Shown here one piece after another: positions 32,606 through 43,790 of a stretch of 64,000 nucleotides of DNA. Position 1 is the stretch's first letter. Every line of letters begins with the position of its first letter. The translations under genes were made by a program, and so were the position numbers. The notes under the pieces were generated by a model. It was not told where the DNA came from. It saw only the letters and a program-made list of their open reading frames with translations, and made no database searches. The DNA lies in the NCBI GenBank assembly GCA_037176725.1, contig JAZBRS010000029.1, forward strand, positions 44,836,001 through 44,900,000, in the 5' to 3' direction. Origin of the DNA: Posidonia oceanica. Lineage: Eukaryota > Streptophyta > Magnoliopsida > Alismatales > Posidoniaceae.

Positions 32606-35600
32606 TGTTGACACCCCATTTTGACAGGCTGAATCAATGGAAATCTTCTGGTGGCTTCTAAACCCAAATCTAGGTCCAAACCTACACCATTCCCTTCAAC
32701 TTTCTCTCCAAATCAAGCCCAAACCTAACCTAGAATCACACCCATTTCCTAAACCCAAAAACTACCCAAAAATCGTAGGAAAACTCACCCTTCCTAACTT
32801 AGAAAACCCACCAAAAAATCTTCAAAATTTCAAACCAAAACCACTCCCAAAAATCCTAGAAAACCTAGGTAAAACTACCCTTTTTCTACACCTCAAAATC
32901 CTTCCAAAACCTTCCAAAATCCAACTTCAAACCCTTGGTCCAACACTAGTGACCCTAGGCCACACACTCCCCAAATTTCACCTATTTTTCAAACCTCTAC
33001 TCCCTTCATTTATCCAAATTATCCTTTTCTCTCTCCTAAATTATTCTTTTCTCTCTCCTCTCTCTCTCCTTCTTATTCTCCTTCTTTTCACTCCATTCTC
33101 TCTCTTTTTCTTGCTTGGCTGTGGGCCCACCTTGTGCATCTCTCTTTCTTGTATTTTATTTGTATTTTTAGCTTAATCCCTGATTTTCTAATATTTATTT
33201 TCCTTCCACTCTTCCCTTTCTTCTTTCCTTCTCCATTTCTTCCTTTACTTCTTCCTTTTCTTTTTCTTTTCCTTTCTTCCACTAAATCTTTAAAAGACCC
33301 TTAAAAACCTTTAAAACTTTAAAACAAGATAAAAACAAATCAAAATCCTAAAAAGTAATAATTAAAAACTTAAACAAACAATTAAAAACCAAAACCTAAG
33401 TAAATCCAACTAAAAAGGAAACCAAGAAAGCAATCTAAAAATACAAAATAAACAAAAAGAAAATGCTATTAAAAAACAAACAAAACCAAAATATAATCAA
33501 AACAAATAAAAAATAAAAACCCTATTAAAAATAATAAAAAACAAATCCTAAAAAAGAAGAAAAACAATTAAAAATGCTAAGACAAGTAATTAAGAAAAAA
33601 CTTAACTCAACAAATCTAAAAGAAACAACCAAAAACTTGAAGCAATTTAGAAACACTTAATTAAAAACTTAACAAGAAAAAAAAACTTAACTAAAAAATA
33701 TTAAAAGAACTTAACAAGCAAAATCAAAAAACAATTTAAAGAAGACTTAAGAAAGATCCTAAAAACTAAAATCAAAGAACCTAAAACTCCTAACTAATTA
33801 AAAAGCAATCCATTAAAAAAGCCTAATTAAAAATCCCAAAGACTTAACAAGAAAAACTTAACTAAAAAAAAAACAATTAAAAAAACTTAACAAACATTTA
33901 AACAAAATCAAAAAACAATTTAAAGAAAACTTAAATCCTAAAAACTTAAATCAAAGATTAAAACTCCTTCTAATCCTCATTAACTAATTAAAAACAATCA
34001 TTAAAAACCTAATTAAAAAACGTAACTTAAAAACAACTACTTTAAAAACATTTTCAAATCTTTTTCTATTTTTATTTCTATTTTAATTTTCTTCTTCTTC
34101 CTCTTCTTCATTTCCTTTTCTTCCTTTCTTCCTCTTTCCTTTTATTTTCCTTTTCTTTTATCATTTTTGCCGGCCTAGCCCAGCAGTTGCCTTCCCCTCC
34201 TTCCTTCTTTTCTTTTTTCTTTCTTTTTCCTTTTCTCTACGTAAGGCCCAGCCCACGACCACTTCTCCTCTTCTTCCCTCCTTCTTCCTCTTCTTCTTCA
34301 AACTCCTTCTCCCGTGAACCAGCAGACTCCCTACTCTCCATTTGAAATTCAACTTCTTCCCTCTCCGTCACTTCGGCCTACAGCTCGCCTCTCCTCTCTC
34401 GTCTCTCAGCGGTTCTTCCGGGAGGCACTTACTGCCTGTCCTCTTGCCGGCCGCCTCTCTCCATCAGCTCTAGTTGCCCGCGCCAGTGGATTCAAAATCC
34501 ACAAGCACGCCCAGCAGCTTCTAGCCCTCGATAAAACCAGCCCTTAGCTCCTCCTTCCAGCACCTTTTTTTCGCCCCCTGAGAGAGAGCAATCCAGAGCA
34601 CGAGAGCCACTCCAATTCCTCTCCTTCTTCCTCTGCCAGAGATCAGCATTTCCTCCTCCTTGATCCCATTGGTCCAGAAGCCTTCACTGCCCAGCAAATC
34701 ACTCCCAATTTGCCCCCCAATCTCACCCTACCTTCCAGCAACACAGCCCTTCCTTCCACGCCTGAAACCATCTCTGAAACCACCCTTCATCCACCTAAAA
34801 TCACTCACAGAACCCAACACCACCTCCTCTCAAAATTCCCAGCACCACAGACCTACAAATCTCCCCAAACTCTTCCCAGAACACCACCAAAACATCACCT
34901 TCCTAAACCACCTGAGCATTGGCCTTCATCCTCACCACAGACCAAACCCCCCACAGCAAACACTTAACCCATTTTCTGATCCAGAAATCCACCCTCAGCC
35001 AATTCCTTCTCCAGCCATCCACGACCTAATCTAACCATCCAGAACCCATCACCGAGGTTCCAGAAGTCCGCTGGAAGCTTCCATTCAATCCAGAGAGCAG
35101 CAGACACTTCCCCCCACCTCAGACGACCTCCTGTGCACCCAAAACTGCTATTTCTTGCTTCGGCCTTCAGAGCTTGTGTCCAAGCATCCTAGGAGCACCG
35201 AAGGGATGCGTGGAGCAGATCCAAGCCCTCGCAAGCCGCCGGTGCCGCACCAGTCAGACGATCCTCGCCGACTTCTGCAGAAGACACCCATGTCGGGCGA
35301 GCGCTTCGGACGTCAAATCAGCTACCACTTCTTCCCATTAGCTTAGTTTCCTCCTCAGCATGCTTTTCCGCCCATTAGACTAGGGTTTTGCTTCCCTCTG
35401 CCCCGGGTCAACGCTGCCGTCAACCCCTTCTTCTCCAGCGAGCTTTGGACCAGAACCGTTGCTCCAGCCACAGAACGTCCCTTCGATGGTCACCTGAGCT
35501 CCGTGCAACCTCCAGGAATGTAGCCCTACTCTTAGAACCCACTGGCGACGCCGCAATCGTCCGGACCGCTTCAGAATCCTCTGCAGTCCTCTGTCGTCTT

Positions 35601-35899
35601 CTCCGGCCAACTTTAGGCCGTGTCACGAGTTGCCGACGTAGCCCAGACCTCAGTGCAGCTCCGGAGCACGCCCCCGGCCGCTCTGCGCCTCTCCAGCAGC
35701 CCTCCTCCTCTGTCTCTGGCCATTGGTAGCACTGTGCTACAGTGACCTTCTTTTCCCCCGTTTACTGTTCCTTTATTTCTCCTTAGCATGCTTATTTTGC
35801 CAAATATTGCCTTTTTACCTTGTGTTTTTATTTTATTGCTTTCCAGTCCTGCCATCGTTTAAGAATCATTTAAGTTTGAATTAAAATCATATGAAATTG

Positions 35900-37080
35900 C
35901 ATGAAAAACCTAAAGATCTGTTTAATTGCATGTTAGTCCTTCTGTCAAGTAAAAGCATTAAGTTTTCTTTATTTCCAGCCCAGCATGTTTTTTTATTTAC
36001 TTCTAGGTCCTCTGCAGTTACAGTTTATTTACTTTTCTTTATTTCCAGCCCAGTTATTTATTTTATTTACATTCTAGTCCAGTTCTAGTTCATTTAAGTT
36101 TCTGCCTTTTTAATTTCCAGTCCTGTTACTTTTTTTATTTGCATAATGGTCCTGCTGTAGTTCAAATGTAGTTTTTGTTCTTTATTTCTTAGTCCAGCAT
36201 CTTTTTATTTTTGCATGTTAGTCCTTTGGTTGTAAATCTCATTTAATCCTCTGATTTTTCCTTATGAAATTGCATTTTAATCCTGATCTTTATTTTATTT
36301 GCTATTTAGTCCTCTGATTTGTTGTTAAATCATTTATTTTCCATCTTTTTCTTATTGTATTGCATTTTTATCCCATGTTTTCTGATTTTTGCATTCCGGT
36401 CCTCCATCTACATGCACAGCATCTGTTTTCTTGCATTTTTCCTTATAAAATTGCATTTTAGCCCCTACATGTTTTAAAATCACATATAGGTCCTCTGCAT
36501 GTTTACAAAATTCTTTTTTTGCATACTTTTGCTTATAAAATTACATTTTAGCCCCTGCATATTTCAAAATTACACATAGATCCTCTGTTTGCATTCACAG
36601 ACCATTTAAAACCACATTTTACCTTATAAAATTGCATTTGAGCCCCTGCATGTTTCAAAATTGCACATAGGTCCTCTGCATGTTTACAAAACTCATTTAA
36701 ATGCATACTTTTGCTTATAAAATTGCATTTTAGTCCCTACATATTTCAAAATCACACATAGGTCCACTGTTTGCATTCACAGACCTTTCAAAAGCACATT
36801 TTACCTTATAAAATTGCATTTTAGCCCCTACATGTTTCAAAATTGCATGTTAGTCCATCACATGTTTTCAAAACTCATTTAAATGCATGTTTCCCTTATT
36901 AAATTGCATTTCAGACCCTGCATTTTATTAAATTGCATTCAGACCCTCAAGTTTTCAAAAACCTTGCATATAAGCCCCTAACTTTTCAAAATCTTTGCAT
37001 TTAGGTCCTTAACTTTTTCAAAAATTGCATATAGGTCCTTAACTTTTCTGAGAAGTCATTCTTAAGTCCTTTTTACATTT
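35900..37080 (+). repeat. Degenerate LTR repeats (gcattttagcccctgcat words)
   Basis: Roughly 110-120-base units with aaaattgcattttagcccctgcatg, tttcaaaattgcacataggtcct and gcatgtttacaaaactcattt recur between about 36400 and 36900, and looser versions on both sides. Equivalents lie in B (4690-5530), LTR2 (45130-46250) and LTR3 (55900-56750), the last two reversed. Confidence 0.7.
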
Positions 37081-37799
37081 TTTTGCATACATTGCACCCA
37101 TGCATCTTTGCACACACTTAAGTGTCCTTAGCTCCCATGTACGTGGGAGGACCTGTTTTGCACACCCCTAGGACCCCTTTTACACTTAGATCCGTTCTTC
37201 TCCCCTGTTCTTGGCCCTTCTGCCTTGAAGCCTGCATATCTTCTGATCGGGCCGTCAGATCTTCACAACCAAGTTACCTGGACAACCCCGGTGGAGCGCA
37301 CTTCAATGCAGACCAAGCATTTCTCAGATCAGGCTTCAGATCCCCAAGGTAAGTCCTCCTGAACTCTTGCACAGCATTTTTGCACACCATTTGCATTGCA
37401 TGCATTGTTTTTGCTTCCCGTTTTCTCGAACATGTAGTTTAGGACTCCCTCTTCCTATCTATCAACTCTGTCTTCCCTTTTCACGTATTCTAAGTGTTTT
37501 TGGGTTGTGTTTTCCCTGGATTCACTACTAATTGCGACTTTCTTCCCTCTTTTCCACGATTCGATCGCACCACGAGCTTTTGGCAGCGTGCGAGACACAT
37601 CGTGGGACGGATTAGTGGGAAACAGTCACAGAATAGTGGTGATCCCTCCACTTGCTTCCTTTCCCCTTTGTAGGTCTTCACACCTACATTGCGCGGTCTT
37701 TAAACAGTATTGGTTCTCACACTCACACTATTTGCTTCTCCTTGCTTCTCTTGCTCTTCCTCTTTGCATCTGCATCTGCATCTGCATGGCTTTATCGAT

Positions 37800-38140
37800 G
37801 TTTTATCTCGCTTGCTTTGGTACCGTTTTGCTTGCCCGCTTCGCTTTTGGCACCATTTGGTGTGCCCGCTTTGTTTTCTCACACCGTTTTGTGTGCCGAT
37901 CTTGTTTTGGCACCGTTTTGCGTGTTCGCTTTGTTTTCTCGCATCGTTTTGCGTGCTCGCTTTGTTTTCTCGCACTGTTTCGCGTGCCGCTCTGTTTCTC
38001 GCCCTGTTTTGCATGCCTGCTTTGTTTTTTGCACCGTTTTGCGTGCCTGCTTTGTTTTTCGCACCGTTTTGCATGTCGATCTTGTTTCTTGCACCGTTTT
38101 GCGTGCCATTTCCGTTTCTCGCACCGTTTTGCGTGTTTTA
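37800..38140 (+). repeat. CGTTTTGCGTGC minisatellite in LTR C
   Basis: About ten units of roughly 30 bases of type ttttctcgcaccgttttgcgtgccgc. Shared with LTRs B and LTR3, with different copy numbers. Confidence 0.8.
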
Positions 38141-38825
38141 CGTTGTTTTCTCTCGCATGTCGCCCGTATTGCTTGGTTTTACCGTTGTTTCGTTCTTTCA
38201 CCTGCATTTGCATATAGGGTAGTGATGCTTACTGCCTGGAGTTCTCACGAACCATGGTTCGCCTGGTTTGGAACATAGACAGCGTTGCTGAGCGCTTAGA
38301 CTGCACGTTTAATTCCTTGCATTGCATTCCATCACTTAGAGCACACCTTTGAGCATCCATTTAGGCATTCAAATCTGCATTTCCCTGCGTATGCGATTGT
38401 AAGCCTAGAAAGACCGATTCTAGAGCGTGTCGGGGGTGCCTAACACCTTCCCCGCACGTAATAGGAGTCCTTGCCCAGTCTTTTGGCCCGTAATGACCAT
38501 ATTGCCCTTATCCTAGGCATGAGTCATATCATTTGCATTCATTTGCATCTCTTTTCTTTTGCATTGCTTTGCATTGCATCCTTTGCTTGGTTTTGCGTGT
38601 TAATTCACACATTCCTCGGTTTTCCTTGTCTCCCGATATAATAGACACGGTGGCGACTTTGATTTGTCTTATCTTTTTCTTTTCTTTTCTTTTTTCCCTG
38701 CTTTTAGTGTTTTCGAGTTGAGCCTTCCTCCTCGGACATAGCCGCTAATAGTGAACCTGATTCTTATCGGTGCACGCGAGCTTTTGGCAGTGTGCATGGA
38801 CGATCTGAACACGTGGATTACTACA

Positions 38826-38830
38826 GTTGT
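38826..38830. other. Right target-site duplication of C (GTTGT)
   Basis: Perfect copy of 32601-32605. Confidence 0.92.
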
Positions 38831-38999
38831 GCACTACTATTTCGACGTTGAGGCCGACCAATTCATCATTACTCCAGGCAATGACATCTGCATATTCCCT
38901 GAGGAATGCAATGAACTCTGCTCTAGCCTGGGGCGACAGTTGGGTGCTGATGTGGATCTCTTTGACATCCTCCGCTATGCCAATGTTGATAACCTCCAT
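38831..38999 (-). pseudogene. Element D RT, N-terminal part
   Basis: EVINIGIAEDVKEIHISTQL, FLREYADVIAWSNDELVGLN and VEIVVH, the conserved entry of Tat reverse transcriptases. The frame runs into C at VVHN and resumes left of C at 32600. Confidence 0.85.
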
Positions 39000-41060
39000 C
39001 TCTTCTTCGACATGGAGGTTAGGGCCATCTGGATCATTGTTATGAGGCTGGAACTCAGGCGGTCATTCATCATTCTTATCCACACCTGTATCGTCCTTTT
39101 CTCCATAGGCTATAAGCTCAGAGAGGATCTCCTTCTCAAATGTTGGATCTGTGATGTCGAAGGAGTAAATGTGTTCCGCCTCTTGGCCCTGATGGCGTTT
39201 GAAAATGGTCACGCTCACCTGAGTGTTTCTGTATCCTCGGTGGGTGACCTCTACTTGGGTAGCCTCTGGACTCGCTGACTGGCTTGGCTCCTTTGCTTGT
39301 CTCGCTGCCTCAGTTGGCATTGCTACCATTGTTGGGGCTGCTATCTCTGCTGGCACTGTTGCCACTGCTGCTGTCTCTACTGCTGTCCCCTCCTTCGCAT
39401 TTCTTAATGTACTTGCAGGGGGTATGTCGGACTGGGAGCTGTCCTCTGGGCGATTGATCTGTGTACCGTTGCCTACTGCACTGCTTGAGCGGGGCATGTG
39501 CTGTAAGAACCATCTAGACTCACTTCCTAGCTGTAGAGTAATCTACTCGTCTGGTTTAGTAGGCGTTACTGCTGACTCTTCTTCTAAGACCATGATTGAA
39601 GGATGGTCTTTCTGCGGGGAGGGATCCGTGACCACAACTTTCCCTTTCTTCACCGCCTGCTGCTCCATGGCATCCTCCACCAATGCTACCAGCTGTTCTT
39701 GGAATAACAGTTCCAAGTCTCCAAGCATGTTGTCTACCAGGGCCACCGTGGTCGCTCCCTCCTCATCATCTGAGGGTGAGTCGACATAATAGGCGTTGAA
39801 GGTCTCTTCAAGCTCATGCTTGGTTGCTCCCTCGCCTGCGTGGTCGCCTCTGGCCGTTAGCTGTACCACTGTCTGGAGCATCTGTTCTGTTGTCGACTGA
39901 GCTGGCTGGCTAACTGACTGATCTTCCAGTGCGGCTGACCACGGTGCTGTGGCGATCAGGGAGGCAAACAGGCTAGTCAATGATGCAACTGGCGGGTAAG
40001 CTGACAGGGTTACTGTTGTGGCTGGAGGGGTGGTAGAAGTGCTCCTCTAGAGGGCTGATGGCTGGATGGCTGTGCCGGCAAGCAAGATGCCTGCATCTGC
40101 TGGTGATGGTGGTTGCACGGCCGGAGATGCCATGGGGGTCCACCACAAGGCTCGATCTGCTGAGGTAGGTGGTTGTATGGCTGATGGAACCACCGGCGTT
40201 GCTGGTGATGCGGCTGCTGAAGTGGGCTGAGTCGCGGAGCTAGCTAACTGAATTGCCAGAAAGGGTGACAGCCGTGCTGATGCGACTGCGGCCACGAGTG
40301 GACTGGCGGACAGTGCCTAAGGATGTGCTCCTGACTCTGGAGCTGCTGCTGTGGCTGTCAATGGTGCTGGTGAAATTGCAGAGAGTGGAGAGACTGTCAA
40401 TTTTAACATAGAGCCTGTTGATTCTGCTACCGTATCAGTAGAGGGGAGGGCTAGGCAAACTGATCGGGATGCTGCTGGGATGATCTGGACCTCTCTATTG
40501 GTCTGAACTGTTTCAACTATGCTGGGCTGCTCCTCATTTGAGTAGTAGTCCTCAATGCAGACCCACTCCTCTATCGGCAGTGGGGGACTCTACACAGTGC
40601 TTGCTGGGCTGTTGCTTGGCTTGTGTTCGAGTTAAGGACACCTACACTAGTATAGTTAGTGAGGTCCCGAGGGATCACGATCTTCCGATTCCTCGAGTGC
40701 AAGCGCTCTCCATCGCGGGGCTGCCAATTGTATCCCAGACCTTCAAAGTCTCTTCATTCCTCAACCGTGATTGTCTCAGGGATCCCTTGGCCGTACCGCC
40801 CGAGTGGAGTTCCCTTCACGTAGCCCCACCTGCGACAGAGGTTCTCGACCATCTGAAAAGGGTTGCTGTGAACGGCCAGAGAGCTGACACATTCAAGATC
40901 AGGGACATAGTTAACTGGCTCAAACCGATTAGCACGGTACAAAGTGTTGGTCAGCTTGGGGTCAAACTGGACAATCTGCTAGGATACAGATGAGACCACC
41001 TCGACCCGCTCCTTATCGAAGTTCTCCACCATGACAACGACAACGTCGACGCCCCAGTGA
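39000..41060 (-). pseudogene. Element D region between protease and RT
   Basis: Minus-strand frames rich in Ala, Ser, Thr and Glu (for example 39543-39980 with LVDNMLGDLELLFQEQLVAL). Around 40740-40900 is GYVKGTPLGRYGQGIPETIT, like the G-patch-like motif often seen after the protease of Tat polyproteins. Several stops and frame changes. Function of the acidic linker is unknown. Confidence 0.6.
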
Positions 41061-41067
41061 AACTTGA

Positions 41068-41400
41068 TCATGCGGTGGAGGGTCGAGGGGATGACTTGAT
41101 GCTTGTGCAACCAAGGGTGCCCAAGCAGGAGGTTGAAAGGGGTTCCAAGTCGACGATGTAGAATTCCACATCAAATACGACTGGGCCAATAGTAAGGGAA
41201 ATAATCAGAATCCTCAGAGAGTCATGGTGTGTATTGTCAAAAGCTGTCATTCCCTTTATGGCTGGCGTGATGTCCTCGGCTTTGAATCTGAGCTTCATTG
41301 CTGTGCGCATTGGGCAGACATTAATGGCTGAACCATTATCACTTGAGAAAGAGATGACCTAAGGCTCCACGATCATACCCATCATGTTCTCAAGAGTTGC
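41068..41400 (-). pseudogene. Element D aspartic protease
   Basis: Minus strand: VISFSSDNGSAINVCP near 41300-41350, then AFDNTHHDSLRILIISLTIG, VVFDVEFYIVDLEP and LGTLGCTS. This matches the retropepsin-like domain of Tat elements. The active site reads D-N-G in place of D-(T/S)-G, and an in-frame stop precedes it at 41359. It would cut the polyprotein; probably inactive. Confidence 0.7.
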
Positions 41401-42093
41401 AGGCTCAATAGATGGGGACACATGTGCGGCTTGGAACACGGGGAGGAAAGCCTCATGGTGTTCAGAAGATGTATGGATAAGGTCCCAGATGGAGATGTCA
41501 GCCTTGACTTTTTTCAGCTGGGCTGTAATATTAGCTGAAGGCTGGTCTTTTTTGGTGGTGGAGGGAGCGACTTTGGTAGTGGGTTCTGCTAAGGTGGGAC
41601 CAAAGGGTCGGTTTGCTGGTGGGGGTTGGCTTACTGGTGGACTGGGCTCTGGACGACTAGGCCTGGCTACTGGTGCTGTAGGCCTGTAAACCCTCCCCGA
41701 CCGCGTGACTTCCGCGCACATCTCTGTGGCATAGTCATATGGTATGCGATGGGTATCCCTAGTCAGATTGACGACCAGGGGAGCATGAGCTGCGAGCTCA
41801 AGAGGGACTACTAGGGTGTTTGCTGGTTGGTAGGGCGATTGGGGATACTGCTGGAAAGGCCGTGAAGGTTCTAACTGGGGCCTAGCTAGCAGGCTAATTG
41901 GTGGTTGAATTCGAGCGTGAGCTGTGAGCTCAAGAGGGGGTGCTGGGATGTTGGCTGCATGGTGGGGGAATTAGAGAGGCTGCTGGGAAGGCTGTGGGGA
42001 TTCTGGTTGGGGCCTAGCCAACAGGTGGACAGGGGGTTGAGCCTGTGGTTGCACGGCAGGTTGCGTGGCAGAGCGCTCCGGCCTGGCGTCTAG

Positions 42094-43790
42094 TCAGATC
42101 ATATGGATCCCCGACTCGGAGCCGGCAAGTGCCGCAAGATAAAGAGAAGAAGAAAGAGGCTCAGAAACATCTTGAATAAGATCCGAAGGGTCCACTACAG
42201 ATGTAGTAGACCCAGAAGGGAAGACAGAATGTACACCTGAGGTCCCTGCGCCTCCCGGGTTAGAATGCTTCGGCAGAGGCTGGTGGACGATGCTAGGATG
42301 GGAGGGCGCTGATCCTAATGCAGGTGAGGATGCCGGTGGAGGTGCCGAAGTGGGTGCTGCCTCCTGCATGTTGATGGTGATGACCTTTCGGTCGATCAAG
42401 TCCTGGATAGCTCTCCGTAGAGTGAAACAACTATCCGTCGAGTGCCCTACGACTCGATGGAAGTTGCAGAAAAGATTCGCTTTGTACCAATGCAGAAGTG
42501 GGTCCGGCGGTGGGCGAATCTCGGGGAGCTTGAGGAGCGACACTACCTTAGGGAGGATGGCACTTAGCGGCTCCACTAGTGGAGTGTAGTGACGTTGGGG
42601 CCATCTCTACCTTTGGTATTGCCCTTGCCGGACCAGTGTGGTAGGGTAGACCAGTCGGGGGGTGGTCGTGATCTATGGAGTGGGGGGTGCCCTAGGTGCT
42701 AGTGCGTATACTACCTGATTCTGGCTAGGCTGAGCCACCACATGAACGGGCATAGCAGGGGAGTCGACGTATGCAACGGCAGTCCTCGGAGGATCCCTTC
42801 TCCTGGGATGATTGTTGTTGCTGCCGTTGTTGTTGTTGGTGTTGCTGCTGCTGCCGCTGTAGCTGTTGTTGGAGGTGGTGGCCTGCTTGGAAATTGCAGA
42901 GAGTGCTGGGAAGTTTTCGCTCCACAGCGAACTCTCCACACGAGTGCCAGCCCAAATCAGGGATGCAAATGTTGTGACTGGTTGAATACAAAGCAGAGCC
43001 CCGGTGGATGGCTACGCACCTCAGATAACGATCTCAATAGACTCCTCGTCAGAGGGCCTATCACGAACTTGTGAGGCAAGGGCGCGCCAATGGCCAATGT
43101 ACTCCCCGAACGGCTCGTTGGGCTTCTGCTTAGTGGCGACATGGTTCTCACAGTTAGGGACCAGGTCTAGGTTGAAGGAGTATTGTTCCAGGAATACCTG
43201 ACTAAGGTCCTTCCAAGTCTTAATGGTGGCCATGTCAAGGGATGTGAACCACTTGAGGATCGGGCCAGTCAGACTCTTCTGGAACAGGTGGATAAGCAAC
43301 CTCTCGTCAGCTTGAAGCTGAGCGAGATCTCCGCAGTACGCCCTCAGATGAGAAATAAGGCAGCCTCTACCATTATACTTCTCAAAATCCGAGATGTGGA
43401 ATTTCGGTGGGAGCACCGCCTTTGGGAAATAGCAGAGGTCCCTGAACTGGTAGGATTGGTGATCACCGCCCTACACTTGACGAAGTGCTTTTTCCAGGTT
43501 GCCCATCCTGGTGAGGAGGGCATCTGGAGCAACTGCCATTGGTGATGTGCAGCTGGGGCGGGGGCCATATACGTCGATTGGGTCGCACCTAAGTGCTCCT
43601 CTAGATCCACCACCATGTCACCTGGTGATGCGACGTGAGGGCAGGCGTATCCATGTGTGGGTGCAGTGCGTGCAGTGGGTGGTGGTATGCATGTTGGGGT
43701 CAGAACCTGCTGATGGATGGGGGACGGGTAGGTGGAATGCTGTGCGGTGAGTGGTGCAGAGTACGGGAGCAGCAGCTGCTGCACTGGCAC
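42094..43790 (-). pseudogene. Element D gag
   Basis: Homologous to the intact gag of E. The N-terminal part (43344-43790) starts MPVQQLLLPYSAPLTAQHST. The capsid part (43021-43416) has KFHISDFEKYNGRGCLISHL and LTGPILKWFTSLDMATIKTW. The C-terminal part (42094-42576) has the zinc motif C-x2-H-x4-H-x4-C (FCNFHRVVGHSTDSC). A frameshift near 43540 and stops near 43020 and 42590 break it. An Asn/Gln-rich stretch of CAA/AAC repeats lies at about 42790-42890. A TAG shortly upstream of MPVQQ is shared with E, which supports this start. Confidence 0.85.

Larger units (their letters stand above)
32606..38825 (+). mobile_element. Solo LTR C (6220 bp), Tat/Ogre-like
   Basis: Starts TGTTGACACC, ends GGATTACTACA and is flanked by GTTGT on both sides. 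No PBS, coding part or second LTR, so it is a solo LTR left by recombination between two LTRs of one insertion. The block order is as in LTR B: A-rich block (33280-34060), GC-rich block (34300-35750), gcattttagcccct-type repeats (about 35900-37080), CGTTTTGCGTGC minisatellite (about 37800-38140), conserved core (38404-38472) and GGTGGCGACTTT (about 38650). It splits the RT of D and is in the opposite orientation. Confidence 0.93.
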
